Of a stretch of 32,110 bases of DNA, positions 6,621 through 15,116 are shown piece by piece. Made by a program: the position numbers and the translations under genes. Origin of the DNA: Prevotella sp. (lineage in GTDB: Bacteria; Bacteroidota; Bacteroidia; Bacteroidales; Bacteroidaceae); assembly GCA_017458125.1 (NCBI GenBank), contig JAFTGB010000051.1, forward strand, positions 1 to 32,110, given 5' to 3'. The notes under the pieces are model-generated. The model worked only from the letters and a program-made list of their open reading frames with translations, was not told the DNA's origin and did not search any database. Position 1 is the first letter of the stretch; each line of letters begins with the position of its first letter.

Positions 6621-8984
6621 CTAACGCATTCCAGCCATCAGCGTACCAGACTTCAGACCGATGGAGCGCGCGGAGACGGCACCCTTGCCCTTGACGACGG
6701 CGATGCAACGGCCAAAGAAAGCCTTGCGCTGCGGGGCGGTGAACCGCTCCATGGACGTCTGGCAGCCATTGTCGGTAGCAATGACCTTCGCTCCGCCGGT
6801 GGCAGAGAAGACAATCTGGTTCTCGGCCCACGGACAGCGGTTGCCGTCTTTGTCGACGACTACGGCCTGGACAAATGTCAGGTCGCGGCCCTGATAGTCG
6901 ACGGTAAGCTGCACATGGTCGGGCTGGCCAGCCGTGCGGATGACCTGCTCGCGCACCACCTTGCCTCCCTTGCGGGCCACCACCTTCACCTCGCCGGGCT
7001 CAAAGACGACGCGCCAGACGACATGATACTGGTGGGTGTTGGCCTTGCGGCGCACACCCTGGCTCTTGCCGTTGACAAAGAGTTCCACGTCGTCGGCATT
7101 GTTGTAGTAGCACCACAGGTCAATCTGCTGTCCCTCTAACCAGTTCCAGTGCGGAAACAGGTGCAGCACGGGCTTGTCGGTCCACTCGCTCTGGTACATA
7201 TAGTAGACATCCTTTGGCTGACCGGCCAGGTCGATGATGCCGAAATAGCTGGAACGGGCAGGGAACGAGTACGGCGTAGGCTCGCCTAAGTAGTCGAAGC
7301 CCGTCCAGATGAACTGTCCGCCACAGTAGGGTGTGTGCTTCACCACGTCCCAGTTGCGCTCATGCGTCGTCGACCACGAGGCGTGCATGTTGTCGTAAGC
7401 CGAGCACATGAACGTGGGGTCGCTGTAGGGCAGCCACCACTCCTTGGGTGCCTTGTAGATGCTGTCTGACGGCATCATGTAGTAGCCGTTGGTCTGTAGG
7501 GCCGAGACGCTCTCCGTCATGATGAAGGGGCGGCCGGGGAAGTTCTTGGGCACATCCTTGACGTAGTCGTGGTGGTAGTTGAAACCGATGATGTCGAGGG
7601 CGTTACCCTTGAACAGGTGGTTACCCGGCGACGGTTCGTTGCAGCCTGCCGTAATGGGGCGCGTGGTGTCATAGCGGCGCACTATCTCGGCCAGGTGTTC
7701 GGCCAGCAGCGTGTTCACCGACTTCGTGCCGTCCTTGGCCAGCTCCTTGGCGCTGTGACCGGCGTTGAGTATCAGGTTGGCCTGTTCCAAGGTCAACGTG
7801 TCGGCCTGCACGTCAGACCACTGCTCCAGCACCTCGTTGCCTATCGACCACATCAGTATGCACGGGTGGTTGCGGTCGCGGAGCACCAGGTCGGTGAGGT
7901 CGCGCTCGTGCCACTGGTCGAAGTAGCGGGCATAGTCGTTCTGCGTCTTGCGGCGGCGCCACATGTCGAAGGACTCGTCCATGACGATGAATCCCATGGT
8001 ATCGCAGATGTTCAGCAACTCGGGAGCCGGTGGGTTATGGCTGCAACGGATAGCGTTGACACCCATCTGTTTCAGCTTCAGCAGCTTGCGGTGCAGGGCA
8101 TCTTCATGGATGGCAGCACCGAGACAGCCCAGGTCGTGGTGCTCGCAGACACCGTTCAGCTTCATGTTCTTGCCGTTGAGCCAGAAACCCGTCTTGGCAT
8201 CGAAGCGGAAATCGCGGAAGGCCGTCGTGGTCCATACCTCGTCCACCACACGACCCTTGGCAATGACCTGCGTGCGCACCTTATATATATAGGGGTGGTC
8301 AGGCGACCACAGGTGCGGCGTCTTGACCCGCATGCCCACGTCACGGCCTGCGGCGTCAAACACGGTGTTGCGCACATGGTAGCCCTTGCCAGCCACCTCG
8401 GTCTTCACCTTCACCTTGCCCGTCTTGGCATCGGCCACAACGTGGACACCCCACGGCTTCACATGGTTGAAGTCGGTCTTGGTCAGCCACACATGACGGT
8501 AGATGCCACACCCCGAGTACCAGCGCGAATTGGGCTGGTCGCTGTTGTCGACACGCACGGCAATGACGTTGTCGCCACTGCGCAGATAGCGGGTGATGTC
8601 GTACTGGAACGAGCTGTAGCCGTAGGGACGGGTGCCCAACTTCGTACCATTGATATAGACGGTGGCGTTCATATAGACCCCGTCGAACTCGATGAAGTAC
8701 AAGCGCGGCTCACCCACACGGAAGTGCTTGCGATACCAGCCTACCCCGCCCGGCAGCGCACCGCCGCCGGCTCCGCTGGGGTTAGAGGCCATGAAGTCGC
8801 CCTCGATGGCCCAGTCGTGGGGCAGGTTCAGGTGCCGCCAGTGGCTGTCGTTATAGTTTATTGACGACATGCTGGCAGAGTCAGCCAGTATGAAGCGCCA
8901 GTCGGCATCAAAGCACTCACGCTCGCGGGCCTGCAGGACAGCCACCGCACAAAGGGCGCCAATGACGGCAAGTAGTCTTCTCAT
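6621..8984 (-). CDS. GH2 beta-galactosidase-type glycoside hydrolase, 787 aa, exported
   Basis: Retaining glycosidase of family 2, predicted periplasmic, most likely removing beta-linked galactose from xyloglucan side chains. N-terminal signal peptide MRRLLAVIGALCAVAVLQA. Order: sugar-binding jelly-roll (about 23-170, with GVGWYRKHF and SGIYRHVWL-like GCGIYRHVWL), Ig-like domain (about 180-265), TIM barrel (about 267-560), then Ig-like C-terminal domains (about 600-787). The acid/base is Glu384 in MWSIGNEVLE and the nucleophile is Glu491 in PFIMTESVSA; NGVCEHHDLG (277-286) and RCSHNPP (313-319) are standard GH2 barrel lines. It starts 54 bp after the PA14-GH31 stop with no promoter of its own seen, so the two are probably one transcript. 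GH2 also contains beta-glucuronidases and mannosidases; galactosidase is inferred from the neighbours. Confidence 0.85.
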   Translation of the reverse strand: MRRLLAVIGALCAVAVLQARERECFDADWRFILADSASMSSINYNDSHWRHLNLPHDWAIEGDFMASNPSGAGGGALPGGVGWYRKHFRVGEPRLYFIEFDGVYMNATVYINGTKLGTRPYGYSSFQYDITRYLRSGDNVIAVRVDNSDQPNSRWYSGCGIYRHVWLTKTDFNHVKPWGVHVVADAKTGKVKVKTEVAGKGYHVRNTVFDAAGRDVGMRVKTPHLWSPDHPYIYKVRTQVIAKGRVVDEVWTTTAFRDFRFDAKTGFWLNGKNMKLNGVCEHHDLGCLGAAIHEDALHRKLLKLKQMGVNAIRCSHNPPAPELLNICDTMGFIVMDESFDMWRRRKTQNDYARYFDQWHERDLTDLVLRDRNHPCILMWSIGNEVLEQWSDVQADTLTLEQANLILNAGHSAKELAKDGTKSVNTLLAEHLAEIVRRYDTTRPITAGCNEPSPGNHLFKGNALDIIGFNYHHDYVKDVPKNFPGRPFIMTESVSALQTNGYYMMPSDSIYKAPKEWWLPYSDPTFMCSAYDNMHASWSTTHERNWDVVKHTPYCGGQFIWTGFDYLGEPTPYSFPARSSYFGIIDLAGQPKDVYYMYQSEWTDKPVLHLFPHWNWLEGQQIDLWCYYNNADDVELFVNGKSQGVRRKANTHQYHVVWRVVFEPGEVKVVARKGGKVVREQVIRTAGQPDHVQLTVDYQGRDLTFVQAVVVDKDGNRCPWAENQIVFSATGGAKVIATDNGCQTSMERFTAPQRKAFFGRCIAVVKGKGAVSARSIGLKSGTLMAGMR

Positions 8985-8997
8985 AGCTTCCGATAAT

Positions 8998-9034
8998 CGT
9001 TTTCGTTATTTCGTTTTCGTCTTCGTTCCCGTTC
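8998..9034. repeat. low-complexity TTCGTTNTCGTT spacer between GH31 and GH2
   Basis: Degenerate repeats of TCGTTNTCGTT/TTCGTTCCC fill the 54-bp gap. On the coding strand this is an A-rich AACGAAAACGA leader right before the GH2 start. A sister tract sits before susD-like (26774-26804). Confidence 0.5.
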
Positions 9035-9038
9035 TTTC

Positions 9039-11978
9039 CTACAGTTTCACCTTAACCGTCTTGCCCTTGTAGGCCACGACAGTACCCTGCTGGCCGTCGA
9101 AGCTCAGCGGCTGGGCATTCTCCTTGGTGACATAGACAATGCGGAAGGTGCGGTTCTTCAGCATGCCGTTGAACTGTCCCTTGCGCTCGCCAAAGGTGAC
9201 CGTGCGCGAGGCGTCGTCGTAGCTGATGTCGATGGTGGCATACTTGCCCTTCTCGTAGTTGTAGTTCGTGCCCTCGTCCTCGTAGAGCTGGAACTGTCCG
9301 TCCTTGCCGCCGTAGACGTAGAGCGTGATGTTGTCGGCAGGTTTCTCGTCGCAATACTGCATCTCGGGACCGTAGGGGATGATGCTGCCCTCGCGGACGA
9401 AGACGGGGATGCACTCGTAGGGAGCGTCGACCACCAGCGACTGGCCGCCGTCGATGTGCTCACCCGTATACAGGTCGTACCAACCCGTCTGCTTGGGGAA
9501 GTAGACCGAGCGGTTGCGGGCTTTGTAGTAGCCTACGGGACAAGCCATCAGGGCCGGTCCGAACATCCACTGGTCCTTGATGTTCTCCACCTTGCGGTCG
9601 CCGTTGAAGTCCATGATGAGTCCGCGCATCATGGTGTAGTCCTTCAGGTGTACCCACCCGGCCATGGAGTAGAGGTAGGGCATCAGGCGGTAGCGCAGCT
9701 TGTCGTAGTAGACAAACGACTTATAGGCGGGGTGATCCTCGGGGGCAATGTTCCAGATTTCACGCGTAGGCCACTGGCCGTGGACGCGGAACAGGGGAAT
9801 GAAAGCGCCGAACTGGCTCCAGCGTGCCTGCAGCTCGCGCCACTCCTTCAGGTCTTCGTTCTCCTGACCCGTCTTGTTGAAGAGCTGCTGGGCAGCCACA
9901 TAGCGGTTTTCCACACAGAAGCCACCCTGGTCCATACCCCAGAAGGGCAGTCCCGACATGGAGTAGTTGAGTCCGGCAGTCATCTGGGCACGCATGTCCT
10001 CCCAGCGCGTACCGATGTCGCCCGACCATGTGGCGGTGGAGTAACGCTGTTCGCCGGCGAAGCCGCTACGCGTCAGCAGGAACACGCGCTGGTTGGGGTT
10101 GACGCTGCGCTGTCCGTTGTATATGGCGTCGGCGTTGACAATGCTGTAGGCGTTGAAATACTCCGTCGTGGTGCCGAGAGCCGTGGGGCCGCTGAGTGCC
10201 TTGCGATACCACATGGGCGTGCAGTCGCGCACGTTAGGCTCCGAGGCGTCCATCCACCACGCGTCAATGCCACACTTGTACTTAGAGAAAAGGTTCTCGT
10301 CCATCTGGCGCCAGAACATCTTGCGGGCTCCGGCGTCGTAGGCATCGTAGAACGAGCCGACATAGCCCGGACCCACCCAGTCGTGGATGTCGTCAACAAC
10401 GGCCTGGTGGTACATCCAGCCCTTCTGGTCGAGCTCCTTGTAGTTGTCGGTGTTGGCGTAGAACTTCGGCCACACGCTGATCATGAAACGGCCACCCATG
10501 GCGTGTACGCTGTCGAGCATGGCCTGCGGGTTGGGATAGCGCGAGACCTCGAACTGGTGAGAACCCCACTGGTCCTCCTTCCAGTAGTTCCAGTCCTGCA
10601 CGATGTTGTCGACAGGAATCTGACGACGGCGGAACTCGGAAAGCGTCTCCTCAATCTCGCCCGACGTCTTATAGCGCTCACGGCTCTGCCAGAAGCCCAA
10701 CACCCACTTGGGATAGACGGGAGCCTTGCCCGTCAGCGTGCGGTAGCCCGAAATCACCTCGTCGGCATTGCGGCCAGCAATGAAGTAGTAGTCCATGTCC
10801 TTGGCCATCTCGCTCCAGATGCTGAGCTTGCGCTGATCCTTGTTTTCCTTGGCCACACGCAGTCCGCAGTAGCTGACGTCGCCGTCGGGCTGCCACTCTA
10901 TGCGCAACTGGTAGCGGCGCGCTTTCTGCAGCACCTTGCGGAACTTATAGGTGTTGGGGTTCCAGGCCGTGCGCCACCGCTCGGGCACCACCTCGTCGCC
11001 ACCGATGTATATCTTGACATAGCCGGCATAGTAGAGGATGAAGTGGTACTGGGCGTCGCGGGGAGCTTCGATGAAACCTTCATACACCACCTTCGAGCCG
11101 TTCAGCTTGAAACCCTTAGGCAGATTCTTGATGCCGCCGGGTTCCGTCTGGTTAGCTAACTGCGAGGTTGCCGGACAGTCGAACTCATAGTAGATGGAGT
11201 CCTCGTCGCGCACGATGCGCTTACCCTGCTTGTCGGTATAGGTACCAGTCAAGTGGCCTTCCCTACCCTTTCGGTCGTAGATTTTGAAGGCGCGTCCTAA
11301 CTGCAGGTACTCCTCCGGATTGCCAAAGCGGCAGTAGGAGTAGGAGTCCCACAACAGTCCGTAGTTCTTGTTGCTGAGCACGAAGGGAACACTGACCTTC
11401 GTGTTATACTGGAAGAGGTCTTCGTTCAGCCCCTTCATGTTCAGCTCCTCTGACTGGTGCTGACCCAGACCGTAGAAGGCTTCGTCCTTGGGACTTTCAA
11501 AGAGCATGCGCCACGTCAGACCGTTGCGCTGCGACTCGGGCACCTTGGCCACGTCGACACCAATCTCGCGGTCGGGCACGCGGAAGGGCTTGAAGGTCTT
11601 GCCGTCCTCGGCTTCCTTCAGCAGCTCCTTGCCCTGGGCGTCGTAGAAGGTGACGGCACCCGTCTGCTTGTTGACGCGGGCCTCCACGCCGGCAGCCTTC
11701 ACGCTGACCTCCTTGCCGTCGGTCACGTTGAACTTGGGCTTGGCTTTCTGGTCGACGATGATGAGGCTCGTCTTCTCAGGCAGCCGGGCCTCCGACGTAG
11801 CCTGCACCCGGATAATGTTGTCGTTCACCACTTGCAGGCGCACCACCTGTGCTCCTCCTGCCTTCACACTCTTCACGGGGATGGTCACATACTGGCCGCT
11901 CACGGTGTAGTCGGCAGCCGACAGCATGGTCGCAGCAAGCGACAGCATCCCCACTGTCAATGTCCTTAGAATAGTCAT
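9039..11978 (-). CDS. GH31 alpha-xylosidase with PA14 insertion (BoGH31A/CjXyl31A-like), 979 aa, exported
   Basis: Retaining GH31 enzyme predicted to cleave xylose from xyloglucan oligosaccharides in the periplasm. I chose the ATG at 11978 (MTILRTLTVGMLSLAATMLSA, a signal peptide); the in-frame ATG at 12065 would overlap the promoter. Order: N-terminal beta-sandwich (about 22-245), a PA14-like insertion (about 246-375, with GFIEAPRDAQYHFILYYAG and VKIYIGGDEV), the rest of the sandwich, the barrel (about 420-770), and C-terminal beta domains ending in a DUF5110-like part (YEDEGTNYNYEKGKY). The nucleophile is Asp577 in AWWMDASEP and the acid/base is Asp654 in TWSGDIGTRW. The PA14 insertion in this position is known from xyloglucan alpha-xylosidases, which makes the substrate call stronger than for the shorter GH31. 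It lies 93 bp after the AraC-type sensor gene and ahead of GH2. Confidence 0.92.
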   Translation of the reverse strand: MTILRTLTVGMLSLAATMLSAADYTVSGQYVTIPVKSVKAGGAQVVRLQVVNDNIIRVQATSEARLPEKTSLIIVDQKAKPKFNVTDGKEVSVKAAGVEARVNKQTGAVTFYDAQGKELLKEAEDGKTFKPFRVPDREIGVDVAKVPESQRNGLTWRMLFESPKDEAFYGLGQHQSEELNMKGLNEDLFQYNTKVSVPFVLSNKNYGLLWDSYSYCRFGNPEEYLQLGRAFKIYDRKGREGHLTGTYTDKQGKRIVRDEDSIYYEFDCPATSQLANQTEPGGIKNLPKGFKLNGSKVVYEGFIEAPRDAQYHFILYYAGYVKIYIGGDEVVPERWRTAWNPNTYKFRKVLQKARRYQLRIEWQPDGDVSYCGLRVAKENKDQRKLSIWSEMAKDMDYYFIAGRNADEVISGYRTLTGKAPVYPKWVLGFWQSRERYKTSGEIEETLSEFRRRQIPVDNIVQDWNYWKEDQWGSHQFEVSRYPNPQAMLDSVHAMGGRFMISVWPKFYANTDNYKELDQKGWMYHQAVVDDIHDWVGPGYVGSFYDAYDAGARKMFWRQMDENLFSKYKCGIDAWWMDASEPNVRDCTPMWYRKALSGPTALGTTTEYFNAYSIVNADAIYNGQRSVNPNQRVFLLTRSGFAGEQRYSTATWSGDIGTRWEDMRAQMTAGLNYSMSGLPFWGMDQGGFCVENRYVAAQQLFNKTGQENEDLKEWRELQARWSQFGAFIPLFRVHGQWPTREIWNIAPEDHPAYKSFVYYDKLRYRLMPYLYSMAGWVHLKDYTMMRGLIMDFNGDRKVENIKDQWMFGPALMACPVGYYKARNRSVYFPKQTGWYDLYTGEHIDGGQSLVVDAPYECIPVFVREGSIIPYGPEMQYCDEKPADNITLYVYGGKDGQFQLYEDEGTNYNYEKGKYATIDISYDDASRTVTFGERKGQFNGMLKNRTFRIVYVTKENAQPLSFDGQQGTVVAYKGKTVKVKL

Positions 11979-12008
11979 CTGTTTTATATTTATAGTTTTA
12001 TTGTTCTG

Positions 12009-12016
12009 CAAAAGTA
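12009..12016 (-). promoter_or_regulatory. -7 element for the PA14-GH31 - GH2 unit
   Basis: Minus strand TACTTTTG fits TAnnTTTG, about 30 nt before the start at 11978. No TTTG lies 19-21 nt upstream. A GGCAACATTC sequence (12045-12054) upstream resembles the half-sites found before the susC-like gene. This suggests activator dependence. Confidence 0.55.
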
Positions 12017-12071
12017 CATAAAAAAGGGCTAAACGAACGGGCGTGAATGTTGCCATTCCATGCATATTTCG

Positions 12072-15000
12072 TTATTCGCGCTTGTTTTTGTACTCTGACG
12101 GCATCATTCCGTACATCTCCTTGAAGTATTTCGAGAAGTAGCGCGGATTGTTGAAACCCACCTTGTAGGCCACCTCGGCCACCGTCAGCTGGCTCTTGCG
12201 GAGCAGCTGCTCGGCGTGGCGGAGCCTGATTTGGCGGATAAACTCGGAGGGTGTCAGACCTGTGACGGCGGTCAGCCGTTTATACAGGTGGACGCGCGAC
12301 ATGCTCAACACCTGGGCCATGGTCTCGACGCTGATGTCGGAATTGTCCAAGTTGTTCTCCACATAGTGCGTGGCGTCGTCCACCAGCTTCTCGTCTAAGC
12401 TCGTTATCTCCATCTCGCGGATCTGGGGCTGCAGCTTGCCCTGTGCCTGCCCCGACTCCGACAGGCGGTTCACCTGTTCCAGCAGGTTCTCCAAGTGGCC
12501 GAACACCTGCTGCTCCTCCTCGTAGCGCTGCTCGTCGTTCTCGCGCTGCATCAGACCGTTCAGACTCTCGAAGATGTTCTGGAAGGGCTGCCGCAGCTCG
12601 TCGTTCACGCTGTCGTAGAAGCGCTGCTTCTGCTCGTTCAGCCGGTAGCTGCTCTCCTGCTCCACCTTCAGCTGCTGCAGGCGCAGCTGCTCCTTGTAGC
12701 GGCGGTAGAGCCAGCGCACCGCCAACAGGGCTATGAGCATATAGACCAGCCACATCCACCACGTGCGGTACCACGGGGCATCGATGACGATGGGCAGTCT
12801 GATTTCCTCGTCGCCCATAGTGCCGTCGCCGTTCAGCATGCGCACAAACAGGGTATAGCTGCCGGGGCGCAAGCCCATGTAGGTGATGTCGGGGTGCGAC
12901 TCTTCACTGTAGAGCCACTGCTTGTTGAAGTTGTCTAACTTATAGGCGAAGCGGGCGCGGTTGTGCACCTCGCCATTGTCGGAGGCCAACTGCACCGTGA
13001 ACTGGTTCTCCGACGACCTCAGGTGCAGTCTGCTGCCTACGCGCTCCACGGGCCGGTCCATGACCTTGACGCCGCTGAACAGCGGCCGCTCCTCGCTGCG
13101 GGTGGCCGTGGCCATGGTCCGCAGGTTGATGATGTCGAGCCCTTCATGGCCGCCAACGAGCAGCTGTCCTGCTGCTGTCACCGTCGCCGACCGCTGGTTG
13201 AAGGGACCATCCTGCAGGCCGTCGCGGTTGTTGTAGCTGCGCACGATGAATGTCCAGCGGCCGTCCTCCTGCTGCTGGGGTATGACGTTGGAGAGTCCGT
13301 GCTCGGTGACTACCCACATCGTGTGGCGGCTGTCCTCCACGATGCCGTTGACCGTGGAGCCTATGAGGCCGGACTTCATGTCGAGAAATGCGCAGGCGTT
13401 GCCTTTGACGTCGCACACGGTGACTCCCGCTGACGCTCCCTGCCAGATGAGTCCGCGGCTGTCCTGCACCACGATGGTGGTGGCCTCGCTGACGGGGATG
13501 TCGGCCTGTGGCGCGCTGATGCTGCGGTTTTCCAGCTTCAGCGTCTTCGCGTCGATGAGTGAATAGAAGTCTGAGTGGCCTACTAACAGACGGCCGTCGC
13601 TGTCGGTATGTATGGACGATATGTAGTTGCTGGGCAGCGGCGAGTTGTCGGTGTTCAGCGTGGTGAAGCGGCCTGTCTGGCAGTCCAGTCGCTGCAGACC
13701 GCCGCCCAGGGTGCCTATCCACACGTTGCCCTCGCGGTCTTCGGCCAAGGCCCAGATGCTGTTGTGGACGAGTCCGTCGCCCTGCCCTGCCCGGTAGGCC
13801 GTGAAGCGGCCGTCGCGCCAAGAGACCAGCCCGCCCTCGTAGGAGCCGAACCACAGCGTGCCGTCGCGGGCTGCCAGACTGCTGACGATGACGTCGGAAC
13901 CCAGCCCACTGGCCTGCTTGTCGAAGACAGTCTGTTCGCCCGTGGCCGGGTTATAGCGTATGATGCCGTTGTCGTTGGTGCCCACCCAGTAGCGCCCGTC
14001 GCCGTCCACGCAGACGGTGTTGACGTTGCCTAAGTCCAGGTGACGGAAGTTGAACAGGTTCTCGGCGTAGTAGTTGACACCGTTCCTGTAGGTGGCCACC
14101 CACATGCGGCCCCGCTGGTCGCGGTACAGCTGGCGCAGCGTGTTGTCGCTGATGGTGGTCTCGTCGTTCTTCACCGGCATGAACTGGCGCAGCTGCCGCC
14201 CTTGCAGGTCGGCGACGCACAAGCCCTCATGGTCGGTCGACATCCACAGCTGGCCGTGCTTGTCGACGGCCATGTCCCATATCTTGGTCTCGGCCGACAG
14301 GCCGCTGACGCCACGCCACCGCAGGGCGGCGGCAGCGGTGTCGAACCACCGTCCGGCCTGCCGCATGTAGCACCAGGCACGACCGTTGACCATCACCCAC
14401 AGGTTGCGCTCGCCGTCGATGCACAGCGAGTAGCCGGCATTGCGCGGCGCACCCATGCGGCGCAGTCGGCTGCTCTTCCAGCTGATGCGCACGTCGCCGG
14501 TATGGAAGCACACCAGGTCGCCGTTGCTCGACGCCATGAGCAGGCTGCGCCCGTATTCGGCGAAGTCGCTGACACCCAGGTCGGGCCTCAGCTGCTGTGC
14601 CCCGTGGCCGAAGGTGAACACGCGCTGGCGACCGTTACTGATGTTGAGGTGCCACAGTCCCTGGTCGTAGGTCTTCACCCAGAAATTCTTGTGGCGGTCT
14701 ATGTAGAGGCGCTCCACGCCGCCCTTCAGACCGCGCTCGTGCAGCCAGCGCTCGGGGTGGCGGTCGCAGCGCTCAGTGGCGGGGTCGAAGACGGAGTATT
14801 CCGGTCCGTGGCGCAGCCACAGCCGTCCGTCGGCATCCTCCTGGATGTCGTCGATGTAGCTCTTCAGTATGGTAGTGGTATCGTTGGTCTGCGAGTAGTA
14901 GACGCGCACGCGGTAGCCGTCGTAGCGGTTCAGTCCGTAGGGCGTGCCTATCCACACCAGTCCGCGGGAGTCGCGCAGTATGCAGCTGACCTGCGTGTTG

Positions 15001-15116
15001 GACAGCCCGTCGCGGGTGTCCAGACGCCGGAACTTCATGTCGGGGACGATGGCGTGTGCCACCGCTGCCATCGTCACCAGCCCTAAGGCTAACAGGGTTC
15101 TAACTACACTACGCAT
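12072..15116 (-). CDS. Membrane-bound sensor with Y_Y_Y domain and AraC DNA-binding domain, lacking HATPase and receiver (degenerate HTCS), 1014 aa
   Basis: Predicted transcription activator of the locus, spanning the inner membrane. I chose the ATG at 15116 because it begins a signal peptide (MRSVVRTLLALGLVTMAAVAHA); an upstream in-frame ATG at 15290 lies deep in the preceding gene. Order: two-propeller periplasmic sensor (about 25-680, repeated IWIGT/LWFGSYEGGL blades), Y_Y_Y domain (about 705-778), membrane helix (785-803), a coiled-coil linker (805-890), and an AraC HTH domain (about 910-1012, SVETMAQVLSMSRVHLYKRL and GFNNPRYFSKYFKEMYG). The linker keeps a ghost of the H-box, RFYDSVNDELRQPF, with Asp839 where His should be. 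HATPase and receiver, normal in hybrid two-component systems, are entirely absent. It overlaps the preceding paralogue by 8 bp. Confidence 0.88.
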   Translation of the reverse strand: MRSVVRTLLALGLVTMAAVAHAIVPDMKFRRLDTRDGLSNTQVSCILRDSRGLVWIGTPYGLNRYDGYRVRVYYSQTNDTTTILKSYIDDIQEDADGRLWLRHGPEYSVFDPATERCDRHPERWLHERGLKGGVERLYIDRHKNFWVKTYDQGLWHLNISNGRQRVFTFGHGAQQLRPDLGVSDFAEYGRSLLMASSNGDLVCFHTGDVRISWKSSRLRRMGAPRNAGYSLCIDGERNLWVMVNGRAWCYMRQAGRWFDTAAAALRWRGVSGLSAETKIWDMAVDKHGQLWMSTDHEGLCVADLQGRQLRQFMPVKNDETTISDNTLRQLYRDQRGRMWVATYRNGVNYYAENLFNFRHLDLGNVNTVCVDGDGRYWVGTNDNGIIRYNPATGEQTVFDKQASGLGSDVIVSSLAARDGTLWFGSYEGGLVSWRDGRFTAYRAGQGDGLVHNSIWALAEDREGNVWIGTLGGGLQRLDCQTGRFTTLNTDNSPLPSNYISSIHTDSDGRLLVGHSDFYSLIDAKTLKLENRSISAPQADIPVSEATTIVVQDSRGLIWQGASAGVTVCDVKGNACAFLDMKSGLIGSTVNGIVEDSRHTMWVVTEHGLSNVIPQQQEDGRWTFIVRSYNNRDGLQDGPFNQRSATVTAAGQLLVGGHEGLDIINLRTMATATRSEERPLFSGVKVMDRPVERVGSRLHLRSSENQFTVQLASDNGEVHNRARFAYKLDNFNKQWLYSEESHPDITYMGLRPGSYTLFVRMLNGDGTMGDEEIRLPIVIDAPWYRTWWMWLVYMLIALLAVRWLYRRYKEQLRLQQLKVEQESSYRLNEQKQRFYDSVNDELRQPFQNIFESLNGLMQRENDEQRYEEEQQVFGHLENLLEQVNRLSESGQAQGKLQPQIREMEITSLDEKLVDDATHYVENNLDNSDISVETMAQVLSMSRVHLYKRLTAVTGLTPSEFIRQIRLRHAEQLLRKSQLTVAEVAYKVGFNNPRYFSKYFKEMYGMMPSEYKNKRE

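Noticed and set aside
9456-11159. Long plus-strand open frame of 567 codons opposite the PA14-GH31 gene
   Set aside because: It is antisense to a gene with clear catalytic motifs, has no recognisable domain, and arises from GC-rich third positions. The same holds for the plus-strand frames at 5217-6392, 7569-8864, 14040-15086 and 18616-19800.
11979-12065. Longer start (ATG at 12065) for the PA14-GH31 gene
   Set aside because: The extension covers the -7 element and lacks signal-peptide character, while the ATG at 11978 begins a good one.
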